The notes: generated by a model not told the origin, from the sequence alone. A stretch of DNA of 64,000 bases from Achromobacter marplatensis (GCF_002209535.1 NZ_NJIG01000011.1:1-64000); one strand, 5' to 3'; shown: positions 28,985 to 38,817, counted from the stretch's first letter. Numbers and translations are program-made.

Positions 28985-29275
28985 TCAAGCCTGCTTGATT
29001 TCGATCTCGACGAAAACGAATTCGGTGTCACTGGGATTGATGACGTTGTGCTCGACGCCAACGGGGCGATAGTAGGCGATGCCGGTAGTGAGCTGGCTGG
29101 TAATCTGGCCGTCTGGCGTGTCCAGCAGCAGCGGGCCGGTGGTTTGCGGCACCACCACGTAGTTCATGCCGTGGCGGTGCCAGCCGGTTTCCCCGCCCGG
29201 CGGAAAGCGCCATTCGGTGACGGTGACCATGTCGTTGTCGATCTGCACGGTGGGGACGGCGGCGGGGCGTTGCAC
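28985..29275 (-). CDS. Small cupin-domain protein
   Basis: A 96-residue single cupin with the metal motif GGETGWHRHGMNYVVVP. A GTG at 29275 with a GGAG site 8 bp upstream is preferred over the ATG at 29299, which lacks one. Small cupins of this kind next to amine-catabolism genes may bind or act on the substrate, but the function here is unknown. Confidence 0.78.
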   Translation of the reverse strand: MQRPAAVPTVQIDNDMVTVTEWRFPPGGETGWHRHGMNYVVVPQTTGPLLLDTPDGQITSQLTTGIAYYRPVGVEHNVINPSDTEFVFVEIEIKQA

Positions 29276-29311
29276 GGTGGTATCTCCTGGTGTTGTCATC
29301 GGTTCGGTGAA

Positions 29312-30943
29312 TCAGGCCATTGTCGCCTGGGTCGGGTCCCAGTGCTGGCCGGGCACCGCGGCGATCAATTGCCGCGTGTAGGCGTGTTGCGGATTGTCGA
29401 AGATCTGGGCGGGCGAACCGTACTCCACCACCTTGCCGCGGTGCATGACCAGCACCGAATTGCAGATCTGGGCCGCGACGCGCAGATCGTGGGTGATGAA
29501 CACCAACGCGATCTTCAGGCGTTGCTGCAGATCGTGCAGCAGTTGCAGCACCTGGGCCTGCACGGACACGTCCAGCGCCGATACGGATTCATCGGCCACC
29601 AGCACCTTGGGTTCAAGGGCCAGCGCGCGGGCAATGCCGATGCGCTGCCGCTGGCCGCCCGAGAACTGGTTGGGATAGCGGTCGAACGCGGACGGGTCCA
29701 GGCCCACCAGCGACAGCAGTTCGCGCACGCGGGCTTCGGCTTGCGCCCGAGGCACGCCGTTGGCGACAGGCCCGTCGCTGATGATGCGCCCGACCGTATG
29801 GCGGGGGTTGAGCGATGCGAACGGATCCTGGAAGATCATCTGGATGTCGTGACGCATGGGCCTGAAGCGCGACTCCGACATCGTGGCAATGTCCTGCCCG
29901 TTGAAGATCAGCTGGCCGCCGTTGATGCCCACCAGCTTCAGCAGGCATTTGCCGATGGTGGATTTGCCCGATCCGGATTCGCCCACGATACCGAGCGTCT
30001 CGCCGCGGCGCACGGCAAAGCTCACGCCATCCACCGCGTGCACTTCGCGCTTGCCGCCCAGCCAGCCATGGCCGATCACGTAGGTCTTCTTCAGGTCCTT
30101 CACTTCCAGCACGGGTTTGTCGTCCGCGGTGGCGACGCGTTCTTCGCCGCGCCGGTGCGGCACGGCCGCGATCAGGCGCTGGGTATAGGGGTGGCGCGGG
30201 CGGTTCAGCACGTCGTCGGCGGGGCCCTGTTCCACCAGCACGCCTTTTTCCATGACGGCGACGCGGTGGGCGATTTCGGCCACCACGCCGAAGTCATGCG
30301 TGACGAACATCACGCCCATGCCTTTTTCCTTCTGGATGCGGGCGATCAGCGCCAGGATCTGCGCCTGGGTGGTGACGTCCAGCGCGGTCGTTGGCTCGTC
30401 GGCGATCAGCAGCGCCGGCTCCAGCGCCAACGCCATCGCGATCATCACGCGTTGCCGCTGGCCGCCGGACAGGCGGAACGGATAGACGTGATAAAGCGTG
30501 GCTGGATCTGGCAAGCCCACGAAGGCCAGCAGCTCCAGCGTGCGCTTCAAACGTTCGGCGCCCGGGTAGGCGTTGTGCACGCGCATGACTTCGCTGATCT
30601 GGTCGCCCACGGTCATCAGCGGGTTCAGGGCCGACAGGGGCTCCTGGAAGATCATTGCCATGTCTTTGCCGCGCATGGCCTGCAGGGTGGCTTCGTCTTG
30701 CTGCAGCAGGTCTTTGCCGCGGAACAGGATGCGGCCTTGCTGCGGCGTCAGGTAGTCGGGCAAGAGACCCATGATGGCGTTGGCGCTCATGGACTTGCCC
30801 GAACCGGACTCCCCGACGATGCACAGGATCTCGCCGGCTCGGATGTCGTAGGAGACGTCCTGGACGGCAAACGGGCGGTCGCCGCCGCGGGGCAGGGCGA
30901 TGCTGAGGTTCTGGATGGACAACAGGGGCGTGGCTTCGGTCAT
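29312..30943 (-). CDS. Peptide/nickel-type ABC transporter, fused double ATPase (DppD-DppF)
   Basis: A 543-residue protein with two complete ATP-binding cassettes in one chain, each with Walker A GESGSGKS, signature ([14 protein letters not shown] in the first, [14 protein letters not shown] in the second) and Walker B ([24 protein letters not shown]). Each half ends in an oligopeptide-transporter C-terminal extension ([31 protein letters not shown]). The second Walker B reads DES rather than DEP. It energises the two permeases encoded just upstream. Confidence 0.94.
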   Translation of the reverse strand: MTEATPLLSIQNLSIALPRGGDRPFAVQDVSYDIRAGEILCIVGESGSGKSMSANAIMGLLPDYLTPQQGRILFRGKDLLQQDEATLQAMRGKDMAMIFQEPLSALNPLMTVGDQISEVMRVHNAYPGAERLKRTLELLAFVGLPDPATLYHVYPFRLSGGQRQRVMIAMALALEPALLIADEPTTALDVTTQAQILALIARIQKEKGMGVMFVTHDFGVVAEIAHRVAVMEKGVLVEQGPADDVLNRPRHPYTQRLIAAVPHRRGEERVATADDKPVLEVKDLKKTYVIGHGWLGGKREVHAVDGVSFAVRRGETLGIVGESGSGKSTIGKCLLKLVGINGGQLIFNGQDIATMSESRFRPMRHDIQMIFQDPFASLNPRHTVGRIISDGPVANGVPRAQAEARVRELLSLVGLDPSAFDRYPNQFSGGQRQRIGIARALALEPKVLVADESVSALDVSVQAQVLQLLHDLQQRLKIALVFITHDLRVAAQICNSVLVMHRGKVVEYGSPAQIFDNPQHAYTRQLIAAVPGQHWDPTQATMA

Positions 30944-30952
30944 GTCGGCCTC

Positions 30953-31792
30953 CTATTCGCCGCGCTTGCGCAGCTGCGGGTTGAGGGCGTCGTTCAAGCC
31001 TTCGCCGATCAGGTTGATGGCCAGCACGGTCAGCAGGATCGCCACGCCGGGCCAGACGCTCATCCACCAGGCTTCTCGGATCATCGTGCGCGCGGCGCCG
31101 ATCATGAAGCCCCAGCTCATCAGGTTGCGGTCGCCCAGTCCCAGGAAGGACAGCGACGACTCCGTCAGGATGGCGGTCGCCACCATGAACGATGCCGACA
31201 CGATGATGGGCGACATGGCGTTGGGCAGGATCTGCGTGCTGACGATGCGCGCGGGCGTCTGGCCGATGACGATGGCCGCCTGCACGAACTCGCGCTGCTT
31301 CAGCGTCATGAACTCCGACCGCACCAGGCGTGCGGCCGGGGGCCACGACACGATGGCGATCGCGCCCATGATGGAATAGACAGACGGGCTCAGGATGGCC
31401 ACCAGCACCACCGCCATCGCCAGTTGCGGAATGGTCTGGAAGAATTCGGTGAAACGCATCAGCGCATCGTCGACGCGGCCGCCGCAATAGCCCGCGACCG
31501 ACCCCACCAGAATCCCGAAGAGCAGGGCCACGGCCGTCGACAGCAGGCCAACCATCAGCGACACCCGGGCGCCCCAGACCAGGCCGGCCGTGATGTCGCG
31601 GCCCAGCATGTCGGTGCCGAAGGGATAGTCGGCGTTGGTGAAGGGGGGGATCAGCGGGTCCGCCACCATCATCCAGGGGGATTCCTCGTACAGCAGGGGG
31701 GCGGCCAGCGCCACGACGACCACGATCAGCATGATGATCAGGCCGGCCACCGCGCCGTAGTTGCGCATGTACCGTTGGGCGAATGACTTCAT
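30953..31792 (-). CDS. Peptide-type ABC transporter permease (DppC family)
   Basis: A 279-residue inner-membrane permease with an N-terminal helix, periplasmic DMLGRDITAGLVWGARVSL region, and the EAA loop coupling to the ATPase (EFVQAAIVIGQTPARIVSTQILPNAM). Its ATG overlaps the stop of the dppB-like gene by 4 bp. Confidence 0.95.
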   Translation of the reverse strand: MKSFAQRYMRNYGAVAGLIIMLIVVVVALAAPLLYEESPWMMVADPLIPPFTNADYPFGTDMLGRDITAGLVWGARVSLMVGLLSTAVALLFGILVGSVAGYCGGRVDDALMRFTEFFQTIPQLAMAVVLVAILSPSVYSIMGAIAIVSWPPAARLVRSEFMTLKQREFVQAAIVIGQTPARIVSTQILPNAMSPIIVSASFMVATAILTESSLSFLGLGDRNLMSWGFMIGAARTMIREAWWMSVWPGVAILLTVLAINLIGEGLNDALNPQLRKRGE

Positions 31793-32796
31793 GCGGCGGC
31801 TCCTTGCTGCGCACCGGCGCCGATGCGGGGGTCGATCAGGCGGTACAGCACGTCGGTCAGCAGGTTGAACACCACCACCATGATGGAAGTGACGAGAAAA
31901 ATGCCCAGCAGCAACTGGTAGTCGCGTTGCAGCAGGGCATCGAACATCAGGCGGCCGATGCCGGGCCAGGCGAACACGGTTTCGGTCAGCACCGCGCCAC
32001 CGGCCATCTGGCCCAGCTGGATGCCGGCGAAGGTGATGACGGGCAGCAGCGCGTTGCGCAGCACATGGGTGCGGATCACGCGGCTGGGGCTGACACCCTT
32101 GGCGCGCGCCGTCTTCACGAAATCCATCCCGATGACTTCCAGCATCGATGCGCGCGTCAGGCGCACATACACGGCCATGAAGAAGCAGCCCAGGGTGATC
32201 GTGGGCAGGACCAGGTGCTGAGCGATGTCCGCCGCGCGCGCCAGGCCGGTCAGCCCGGAACCCACGGTTTCCATGCCGAAGGCGGGCAACCAGCCCAGCA
32301 CGACCGAAAACAGCAGGATGCCCATCAGCGACAGCCAGAACAGCGGCGTGGCGTACAGCAACAGCGCGCCCGTCATGACCGAGCTGTCGATCCAGCGGCG
32401 CTTGTTGCGATAGCGGGCCTTGGCGGCGACCACGCCCAGGAACACGCCCAGCACAATGGAGAATACGAAGGCGCAGGACATCAGCAGGAAAGTCGCCGGC
32501 AGGCGCTCCACGATCAGGTCCAGCACGGGCACGTGGTTGCGGTAGGAAAAGCCCAGGTCCAGCTGGACCACGCCCTTCAGGTACAGCATCAGCTGCGTCA
32601 GGATCGGCTTGTCCAAACCGAAGGCCACGCGCAACTGGTCCACATAGGCGGCGTCGCCCGCGCCGGCCTGGCCGGCCAGCACGGCGGCAGGATCGCCGGG
32701 CGCCAGGCGGATCAGGAAGAAATTGATGATCACCACGCCCAGCACGACCACCAGGGCCTTGCCGATGCGGGAAACAAGGAAAGACAGGAATTTCAT
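31789..32796 (-). CDS. Peptide-type ABC transporter permease (DppB family)
   Basis: A 335-residue permease partner with the family N-terminus (FLVSRIGKALVVVLGVVIINFFLIRLAPGDP) and the EAA-loop motif DFVKTARAKGVSPSRVIRTHVLRNALLPV. It follows the binding-protein gene and overlaps the dppC-like gene by 4 bp. Confidence 0.95.
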   Translation of the reverse strand: MKFLSFLVSRIGKALVVVLGVVIINFFLIRLAPGDPAAVLAGQAGAGDAAYVDQLRVAFGLDKPILTQLMLYLKGVVQLDLGFSYRNHVPVLDLIVERLPATFLLMSCAFVFSIVLGVFLGVVAAKARYRNKRRWIDSSVMTGALLLYATPLFWLSLMGILLFSVVLGWLPAFGMETVGSGLTGLARAADIAQHLVLPTITLGCFFMAVYVRLTRASMLEVIGMDFVKTARAKGVSPSRVIRTHVLRNALLPVITFAGIQLGQMAGGAVLTETVFAWPGIGRLMFDALLQRDYQLLLGIFLVTSIMVVVFNLLTDVLYRLIDPRIGAGAQQGAAA

Positions 32797-32897
32797 GCTC
32801 TGGGTCCTCTCTGGACGGGCGCGGGCTGCCTGTGCAACGCCCTTCGCGCGGCCGGGCTCTGCCGCCGCGGGGGTTCCGCGGCGGCGTCTTGCTGCGC

Positions 32898-34472
32898 TTA
32901 CTTCTCGATGTACACGTCGTCGAACGACTCGTTAAGCCCGATGGCGGTCTTGACCAGGTTCTTCACATTGGCGCGATACAGGGTGGGGAATTCCATGTCC
33001 ACCAGGAAGCCGTTGGCCACATCGTTGACCAGCGTCGTCTGCAGCTTGGTGTAGAGCTCCTGGCGCTTGGCCGGATCGACTTCAGAGGCCGCGGCCTCCC
33101 ACTGCTTGTCGGTCTCGGGGTTGCTGTAGCCCTGCACGTTGGCGAACGGCGAACCCTTGACGATGTTCGACGTGATGTACAGGCGCTGCACGCCCAGCGC
33201 GGGGTCGCCGTACTGGTAGGTGAAGGTCGTCGTCATGTCGAAATCCCAGTTGCCCGTGCGACTCGCCCAGCCGCCTGCGTCCGTCGATTCCAGATTGACC
33301 TTGAAGCCCAATTGCTCCAGCGCCTGCTTGGTGTATTCGCCCAGCCGGTCCCACGTGGATCCGTACGGGAAGCTCAGCTGGCGGATCGTGTAGTCCTCCG
33401 GCTTGATGCCCGATTCCTTGATCAGCGCGCGCGCCTTCTTCATGTCGAACGGCATGGGTGGCATGTTCTTGTCATAGAACATCTCGGTCGTCACGAAGGG
33501 GCTCGTCGACACCTTGCCCAGGCCGAAGAAGATGTTGTTGACGACCATGTTGCGGTTCATTGCCGCCATGACCGCCTGGCGAACCTTCAGATTGTCGAAC
33601 GGCGGCTTGCGCATGTTGAAGATCAGGTAGGCCTGCGGCGAGAACATCTCCCAGCCGGCCGTGGTGTATTCCACCTTGGGCAAGGCGCGCAAGCGCTTGA
33701 TGTCGACGTTGTCCACGTCGCCGCCACGCAGTACGTCCACGCTGCCGCGCTCGAACGCCACCGCGCGCGAGGCCGCATCGGGAATCACGTTGAACACCAG
33801 TTCGTCCAGGTACGGCATGCCCGGCTTCCAGTAGTCGGGGTTGCGCGTCAGTTTGATGTATTCGCCGCGCTTCCATTCCTTGAACATGAAGGGGCCCGTG
33901 CCCACCGGCTTCTGGTTCGCCGGATTGGTCATGTAGTCGGTGCCGGCGTAGAGGTGCTTCGGCATCATCGGCGCAAAGCCGGGTTCGAACATCAGCATGA
34001 ACGCCGGGAAGGGCGTCTTCAGTTTGACGACGACAGTCTTCGCGTCGGGCGCCTGAACCGACTCGACGAACTTGTTCAGGATGACGCGGGCGCGCGCATG
34101 CGTCTTGGGCAGCATGTCCGCCAGCGAGAACACGACGTCTTCAGACGTGAACGGCTTGCCGTCATGCCACTTGACGTTGTCTTGCAGATGGAAGGTGTAG
34201 GTCAGGCCGTCGGCCGCGGCTTCCCAGGATTTGGCCAAGCCCGGCTGCGGCTTCAAGTCGGTGGAGTAGGTCAGCAGGCTTTCGTAGATCTTGCCCGCGA
34301 CGAATTGCGTGGGGCCCTGCTGGTTGATGGCCGTGACGATCACGGGCGGCTCCGGCTGAACGATCATGTTCAAGGTACCGCCCTTGGTCTGGGCCAGGGC
34401 TTGCGTGGCGGGCAGCGCGGCCGCAAGGACCAATGCGCCGATGCTGAGGGAGAACCATTTCTTCGATTTCAC
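32898..34472 (-). CDS. Extracellular solute-binding protein, family 5 (DppA/OppA type)
   Basis: A 524-residue periplasmic receptor starting at a GTG (34472) with GGAGG 6 bp upstream; the in-frame ATG at 34565 lacks a site. Signal peptide to about residue 27 (ATQALAQ). The family signature lies in the first third (YESLLTYSTDLKPQPGLAKSWE, then FTSEDVVFSLADMLP). Such receptors bind peptides, nickel, opines, acyl amino acids or sugars, so the ligand cannot be told from sequence alone. The neighbouring amidohydrolases favour an amide or N-acylated compound (inference). Confidence 0.92.
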   Translation of the reverse strand: MKSKKWFSLSIGALVLAAALPATQALAQTKGGTLNMIVQPEPPVIVTAINQQGPTQFVAGKIYESLLTYSTDLKPQPGLAKSWEAAADGLTYTFHLQDNVKWHDGKPFTSEDVVFSLADMLPKTHARARVILNKFVESVQAPDAKTVVVKLKTPFPAFMLMFEPGFAPMMPKHLYAGTDYMTNPANQKPVGTGPFMFKEWKRGEYIKLTRNPDYWKPGMPYLDELVFNVIPDAASRAVAFERGSVDVLRGGDVDNVDIKRLRALPKVEYTTAGWEMFSPQAYLIFNMRKPPFDNLKVRQAVMAAMNRNMVVNNIFFGLGKVSTSPFVTTEMFYDKNMPPMPFDMKKARALIKESGIKPEDYTIRQLSFPYGSTWDRLGEYTKQALEQLGFKVNLESTDAGGWASRTGNWDFDMTTTFTYQYGDPALGVQRLYITSNIVKGSPFANVQGYSNPETDKQWEAAASEVDPAKRQELYTKLQTTLVNDVANGFLVDMEFPTLYRANVKNLVKTAIGLNESFDDVYIEK

Positions 34473-34659
34473 TGCGAGCCTCCGGGCTGGAAAGGGACTG
34501 ACAGGTGACCGCCGTTGCGCGGCGGATGCCGGGCAAATAACAAGCAAACCTCGTGCCACCTGCATTTCTCAGGGGTACTACGGGTGAAGCCGCTACAACC
34601 GTGCTTCATACAGGTGCTGGGTAAGGCGGCCGCGCACCATTGCGGCGAAATCGGCGGTG

Positions 34660-35904
34660 CTAGCGCGCGGCGTTGGCGCGCGCCACCATGGCGTCAAGCA
34701 GGACGTTGCAGCCGGCTTCCAGATGCTCGGGCTGCGCGTCTTCAATCTCGTTGTGGCTGATGCCGTCCTTGCAGGGCACGAAGATCATGGCCGTGGGTGC
34801 CACCGCGGCCATGTAGACGGCGTCGTGTCCCGCGCCCGTCACGATGTTCATGGCGGGCAGGCTGCGACGGGCAGCGCCCTGGCGCACCTTGTCCACCAGA
34901 TCGGGATCAAAGGGCGTGGGGCGGAAGTACTGCACGTCTTTCAGGTCGACCTGCACGCCGTGCGCCACGGCGATGTCGTCGCAGACGCGGCGCCATTCCT
35001 GATCCATGCGCGTCAGCGTCGCTTCATCTTCGTGGCGCAAGTCTGCCGTGAACCGGACCTGGCCGGGGATGACGTTGCGCGAGCCCGGATACGCGTGGAT
35101 TTCGCCGACCGTGCCGCGCCCCCGCGGCTGGTGCGCGTTCGCGATGTTGATCACGGCCTGCACCAGGAAGCTGGCGGCGAACAGGGCGTCGCGCCGGATC
35201 GCCATCGGGGTGGGTCCCGCATGCATTTCCATGCCCGTCACCGTGATGTCGTACCAGCGCAGGCCCAATGAGCCCGTCACCACGCCGACGACTTTCTCTT
35301 CGTGCTCCAGGATCGGGCCCTGCTCGATATGCGCTTCGAAGTACGCGTCGACCGGCCGCCCGCCAACGGGATCGGCGCCCGCGTAGCCGATGGCCTGCAA
35401 TTCATCGCGCACGGAAATTCCTTGCGCATCGCGGGCCGACAGCGCTGTTTCCAGCGGGAACTTGCCCGCGAATACGCCCGAACCCATCATGACGGGCACG
35501 AAGCGCGAGCCTTCCTCGTTGGTCCAGATGGCCAATTCCAGCGGCGCTTCGGTGTCGATGCCCGCATCGTTCAACGTGCGCATGACTTCAAGGCCGGCCA
35601 GCACGCCGTAACAGCCGTCGAACTTGCCGCCCGTGGGCTGCGTGTCGATGTGGCTGCCCGTCATGACGGGCGCAAGCTCGTTGTTGCGCCCAGCGCGGCG
35701 CGCGAAGATGTTGCCCACCTGGTCCACCCGCACGGTAAGGCCGGCGTCGCGCATCCATCCCGTCACCAGGTCGCGGCCCTGGCCATCCAGGGCGGTCAAT
35801 GCCAGGCGGCAGTTGCCGCCCTTGGACGTAGCGCCGATCTGTGCCAGATCCATCAATGATTGCCATAGCCGATTGCCGTTGATGGAAAGGGAAGACGATG
35901 TCAT
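34660..35904 (-). CDS. M20-family amidohydrolase (N-carbamoyl-amino-acid/allantoate hydrolase type)
   Basis: A 414-residue dizinc enzyme of the hydantoinase/carbamoylase branch. Metal ligands are visible in MTGSHIDTQPTGGKFDG (His and bridging Asp), WTNEEGSRF (Glu pair) and the late GISHNEIE; the dimer-lid motif GMEMHAGPTPM is also present. Substrates in the family include N-carbamoyl-L-amino acids, beta-ureidopropionate and allantoate. It overlaps the GntR-type gene by 4 bp (ATGA) and starts the run of catabolic genes that includes the ABC importer. Confidence 0.88.
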   Translation of the reverse strand: MTSSSLSINGNRLWQSLMDLAQIGATSKGGNCRLALTALDGQGRDLVTGWMRDAGLTVRVDQVGNIFARRAGRNNELAPVMTGSHIDTQPTGGKFDGCYGVLAGLEVMRTLNDAGIDTEAPLELAIWTNEEGSRFVPVMMGSGVFAGKFPLETALSARDAQGISVRDELQAIGYAGADPVGGRPVDAYFEAHIEQGPILEHEEKVVGVVTGSLGLRWYDITVTGMEMHAGPTPMAIRRDALFAASFLVQAVINIANAHQPRGRGTVGEIHAYPGSRNVIPGQVRFTADLRHEDEATLTRMDQEWRRVCDDIAVAHGVQVDLKDVQYFRPTPFDPDLVDKVRQGAARRSLPAMNIVTGAGHDAVYMAAVAPTAMIFVPCKDGISHNEIEDAQPEHLEAGCNVLLDAMVARANAAR

Positions 35905-36644
35905 GGATTGCCTCGAAGGTCGGTGAATGAATCGAAGTCTTCGCGCAGGCGCGCCAGGATGCCCAGCAGGTGCGTGTGCATGGCGTGGCGCGCGCGGATC
36001 GGATCCCGTGCCACGATGGCGTTGAGGATGCGCTGATGTTCGGTATGGGCCGCCGCCCAGGCCTGCGTGGTGACGAAGTAGTCCTGCATGCGGCTATACA
36101 CCGGACTGGCCTGGCTCAGGTTCCATAGATGGGCCACTGCGGAAGCCAGCGCCGCATTGCCGCATGCCGCGGCGATGGCGCTGTGGAATTCGCGGTCGTG
36201 GCGGCCGGGGGAGTCGGTCAGGGACATGTCCGCATGCGCGTCGCGGATGGCGGCGATCTGGGCGGGCGTGGCCTGGTGGGCGGCTAGCGCGGCGCAATCC
36301 GGTTCGATCAGCATGCGGGCTTCAAGCAGGTCGAAGGGGCCGATGTCGTCGCGATCGGCGGTGCCGGAAGGGGACGGGCCGCCGGGCGACGGGAACCCGG
36401 CACCGTCGGGGGCGATGGTGACGAACACCCCCGACCCGACGCGCACTTCCACATAGCCCTCGATTTCCAGCGCGATCAAGGCTTCGCGGATCGACGCCCT
36501 GCTGACTTGCAATTGTTCCGCCAATTCGCGTTCGGACGGCAGGCGCGCGCCGCGGGGGAAATCGCCCGCCCGGATGCGGCCGGCGATCTGGTCGGCGATC
36601 ATGCGGTACAGACGGGTGGCGGCGACGGCCTGGAACGAACTCAT
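35901..36644 (-). CDS. GntR-family regulator, FadR/FCD type
   Basis: A 247-residue regulator starting at ATG 36644 (a TTG at 36662 is an alternative). Winged helix-turn-helix at about residues 10-75 (RLYRMIADQIAGRIRAGDF, ARLPSERELAEQLQVSRASIREAL). The helical FCD ligand domain follows, with metal-site-like residues in DREFHSAIA and HTEHQRIL. A low-complexity Gly/Pro/Ser stretch (about residues 82-97) links the two. First gene of the catabolic operon, with matching operator-like sites just upstream, so autoregulation is likely. Confidence 0.9.
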   Translation of the reverse strand: MSSFQAVAATRLYRMIADQIAGRIRAGDFPRGARLPSERELAEQLQVSRASIREALIALEIEGYVEVRVGSGVFVTIAPDGAGFPSPGGPSPSGTADRDDIGPFDLLEARMLIEPDCAALAAHQATPAQIAAIRDAHADMSLTDSPGRHDREFHSAIAAACGNAALASAVAHLWNLSQASPVYSRMQDYFVTTQAWAAAHTEHQRILNAIVARDPIRARHAMHTHLLGILARLREDFDSFTDLRGNP

Positions 36645-36669
36645 GACGGGTTTGGCGATCAAAATGGCC

Positions 36670-36686
36670 TGGTGGTCAGGCCACCA
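36670..36686. promoter_or_regulatory. Operator-like dyad 1 before the GntR-type gene
   Basis: TGGTGG and CCACCA flank TCAGG in perfect symmetry. The core TGGTCAGGCCA (36673-36683) is a near-palindrome of the TGG-N5-CCA kind used by FCD regulators. It lies 26 bp from the ATG. Confidence 0.68.
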
Positions 36687-36772
36687 ATATAGGCATGTCG
36701 ATATTGAAATAGAAGGGAAATCTTGAAGATTCAGGGAAAACGATCAGAGGGAATACACGTCTTCCTATCAAG

Positions 36773-36783
36773 TGGTCAGGCCA
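36773..36783. promoter_or_regulatory. Operator-like core 2 before the GntR-type gene
   Basis: Exactly the same 11-mer, TGGTCAGGCCA, recurs 100 bp from the first copy and in the same orientation. Two identical copies in one short spacer suggest cooperative or looping repression. Confidence 0.62.
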
Positions 36784-36932
36784 GTTAGGGAGCTGCCTGG
36801 CGGCCGGCGCCGCTTTACAGTTTTTCAACAATTGGCGAACAAAACCCCCGGCCTTGCCGCGTCGCGCAAATTCATAATTCCCCCGCCCAATGTCGGGCGA
36901 GCAAGGTGGTCCACCGGACGGTGGCGGGGGAG

Positions 36933-38414
36933 ATGCGGGTGGGGATGCGTGCAGTGCGGTCGGCCCGGATGGAGCGGTGGGGGATTGTGGCGGGGCTGCT
37001 GGTGTTCGCCTTGTTGTGGCTGCCGCTGCTTGACCGGGGAGCGCTGGCGCCGCCGACCGACAACATCGAGCAATTGACTTGGGTGCGCAGCCTGGAATGG
37101 GGCTACTACAAGCATCCGCCGTTGCCGACGTGGTTGCTGTGGCCATTGGTGCGCGTGCTGGGGTGGTCGGCGTGGGCGACGTATTTTGCGGGGGCGCTGT
37201 GCACCTTGGGGGCCTTTGCCTTGCTCTGGTGCCTGCTGCGCGAACTGCGCGGCCGCGCCTACGCGATGGTTGCCTTGCTGGCCGGCCTGTGCGTCACCTT
37301 CTACAACGGCCGGCTGTACTTCTATAACCACGAGATCGTGCTGATCCCATTGGCGGTGGGCTGCGCGATGGCTTGCTGGAAGGCCTACGCCACGCGCCGC
37401 ATCGGCTGGTGGATCGTGTTGGGCATCTGCCTGGGACTGGGCGCTTTGGCCAAATACCAGATCGTGGTGGCGGGCGTGGCTGTACTGGTCTTCTGGCTAA
37501 GCCAACGGGGCTGGCGCGATCCGATGCAGGTGTTCGGCCTGCAGGTGGCCGGGTTGACGGCCTTAGCCGTGTTTTCGCCCCATCTGATCTGGTTGGCGGC
37601 AAACGATTTCGAATCCTTGGGCTATGCCATGACCTCGTCGCTGGCGGCCAGCCTGTCCTGGCCGGCCCGCGCGCAAGAGGTGGCGCGGTGGTGGGGCGAT
37701 CAGATGCTCAACCGTGCCATGCCCGCTTGGGTGCTGCTGGGGGTGTTCTGGATGCGGGCGCGGCGCAGGCGATCCGCGCCGGCTAGCGTCGTCGCGCCCG
37801 CCGTGGCGCCGGTCGACGCGGGCCGTGCGCTGTTGCTCGCCTTCGGCTTCACGCCGCTCGTCTTCGTCAGTGTGATGACACTGGCCACTGGTTCCCACAT
37901 CCAGCTGCATTGGGGAACGCCGTATCTGCTGTTTGCGGTGCCGGCCGTAATGGAACTGCTGCGGGGTCGCGTGGGGTGGCGGCGTGTCAGGCCGCGTGAA
38001 GCCTTGGTGGCTTTCATGCTGATCCAGTTGGCGTTGATGGCGCGGATGGAATTGACCTCGCCCTTGGGGGCGGGGCTGGCGCGGCGGCCGGCGGATTGGC
38101 GGTATTTCGATTCCCAGGCGCTGGCGGAGACCCTGCACAAACGGGCGACGCTTGCCTTGGGCGGACCGGTACGGGTGATATCGGGGCCGCCGGCCGAAGC
38201 CGGCGCGCTGGCGTTGCGCTTGCCCGAACAGCCGCTGGTGCTGATCGACGGGCAGGCGCGCCACAGCCCGTGGGTACCCGCCGGGCTGGCGGCTGCATGC
38301 GGCGCGCTGGAACTGAGCCTGAACACGCGCCCCGAGGGCTTTGATCCCGTTGGCGTCGATTTTCCCGGCCTGTACTGGCGGGTGTTGCCACCGGCGGCGG
38401 CCTGCGGCGCGTAG
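36933..38414 (+). CDS. GT39/ArnT-type glycosyltransferase, membrane protein
   Basis: About 493 residues with ten or more membrane helices. The N-terminal loop has TDNIEQLTWVRSLEWGYYKHPPLPTW, in which the acidic residue plus the HPP motif is typical of lipid-phosphate-sugar-dependent transferases (PMT_2, ArnT). It probably moves a sugar from an undecaprenyl carrier to lipid A, protein or polysaccharide at the periplasmic face. The start is uncertain: ATG at 36933, 36945 or 36969, or GTG at 36906; purine-rich sequence precedes several. Confidence 0.8.
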   Translation: MRVGMRAVRSARMERWGIVAGLLVFALLWLPLLDRGALAPPTDNIEQLTWVRSLEWGYYKHPPLPTWLLWPLVRVLGWSAWATYFAGALCTLGAFALLWCLLRELRGRAYAMVALLAGLCVTFYNGRLYFYNHEIVLIPLAVGCAMACWKAYATRRIGWWIVLGICLGLGALAKYQIVVAGVAVLVFWLSQRGWRDPMQVFGLQVAGLTALAVFSPHLIWLAANDFESLGYAMTSSLAASLSWPARAQEVARWWGDQMLNRAMPAWVLLGVFWMRARRRRSAPASVVAPAVAPVDAGRALLLAFGFTPLVFVSVMTLATGSHIQLHWGTPYLLFAVPAVMELLRGRVGWRRVRPREALVAFMLIQLALMARMELTSPLGAGLARRPADWRYFDSQALAETLHKRATLALGGPVRVISGPPAEAGALALRLPEQPLVLIDGQARHSPWVPAGLAAACGALELSLNTRPEGFDPVGVDFPGLYWRVLPPAAACGA

Positions 38415-38424
38415 GGCCAGGGGG

Positions 38425-38691
38425 CTACTGCGGGTCGGCGTCCGGCTCTGGCGTTTGCGTGAAGGCGCGCACCAGGCGGGCAATGCCGTCCAGTTCGTCG
38501 TGCGCACCCACGACCCATTCCGGCTTTTCGAACGGGCTGTCAGACGGCGTCTTATCCAGGTTGGCTTTCAGGTCGTCCAGCAGTTCCAGCGCCATGTCGG
38601 TCGCCTGGGGGCTGCTGCGGGTGGAAAGGGCGATGGCAATCGCCAACGCCTGGCGCATGGCCAGCAAGCGGCCTTCCAGTTCAGTGCCCAT
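38425..38691 (-). CDS. Small hypothetical protein
   Basis: An 88-residue soluble protein starting at ATG 38691 with AAGGA 9 bp upstream. It is helical and rather acidic at the C-terminus (TQTPEPDADPQ). No recognised domain. It is convergent with the glycosyltransferase gene (10 bp apart) and divergent from hemN, sharing that regulatory space. Confidence 0.62.
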   Translation of the reverse strand: MGTELEGRLLAMRQALAIAIALSTRSSPQATDMALELLDDLKANLDKTPSDSPFEKPEWVVGAHDELDGIARLVRAFTQTPEPDADPQ

Positions 38692-38768
38692 GAGGTGTGT
38701 CCTTGTTCTGCATCGTGATTGACGCATTTTAAGGGCCAGACCGCCCGCGCAGGTGCCGGTGGCGCGGT

Positions 38769-38810
38769 TTGCGCAAGATCAAGGTGGGCAGGGCGACACA
38801 GGCGAATAAT
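38769..38810 (+). promoter_or_regulatory. Anr/FNR-like promoter of hemN
   Basis: The 14-mer TTGCG-CAAG-ATCAA (38769-38782) matches the FNR/Anr box TTGAT-N4-ATCAA at 8 of 10 positions. AATAAT at 38805-38810 can serve as -10. An activator centred at -41.5 places transcription start at about 38817, one base before the ATG. Confidence 0.62.
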
Positions 38811-38817
38811 CCAGGGT

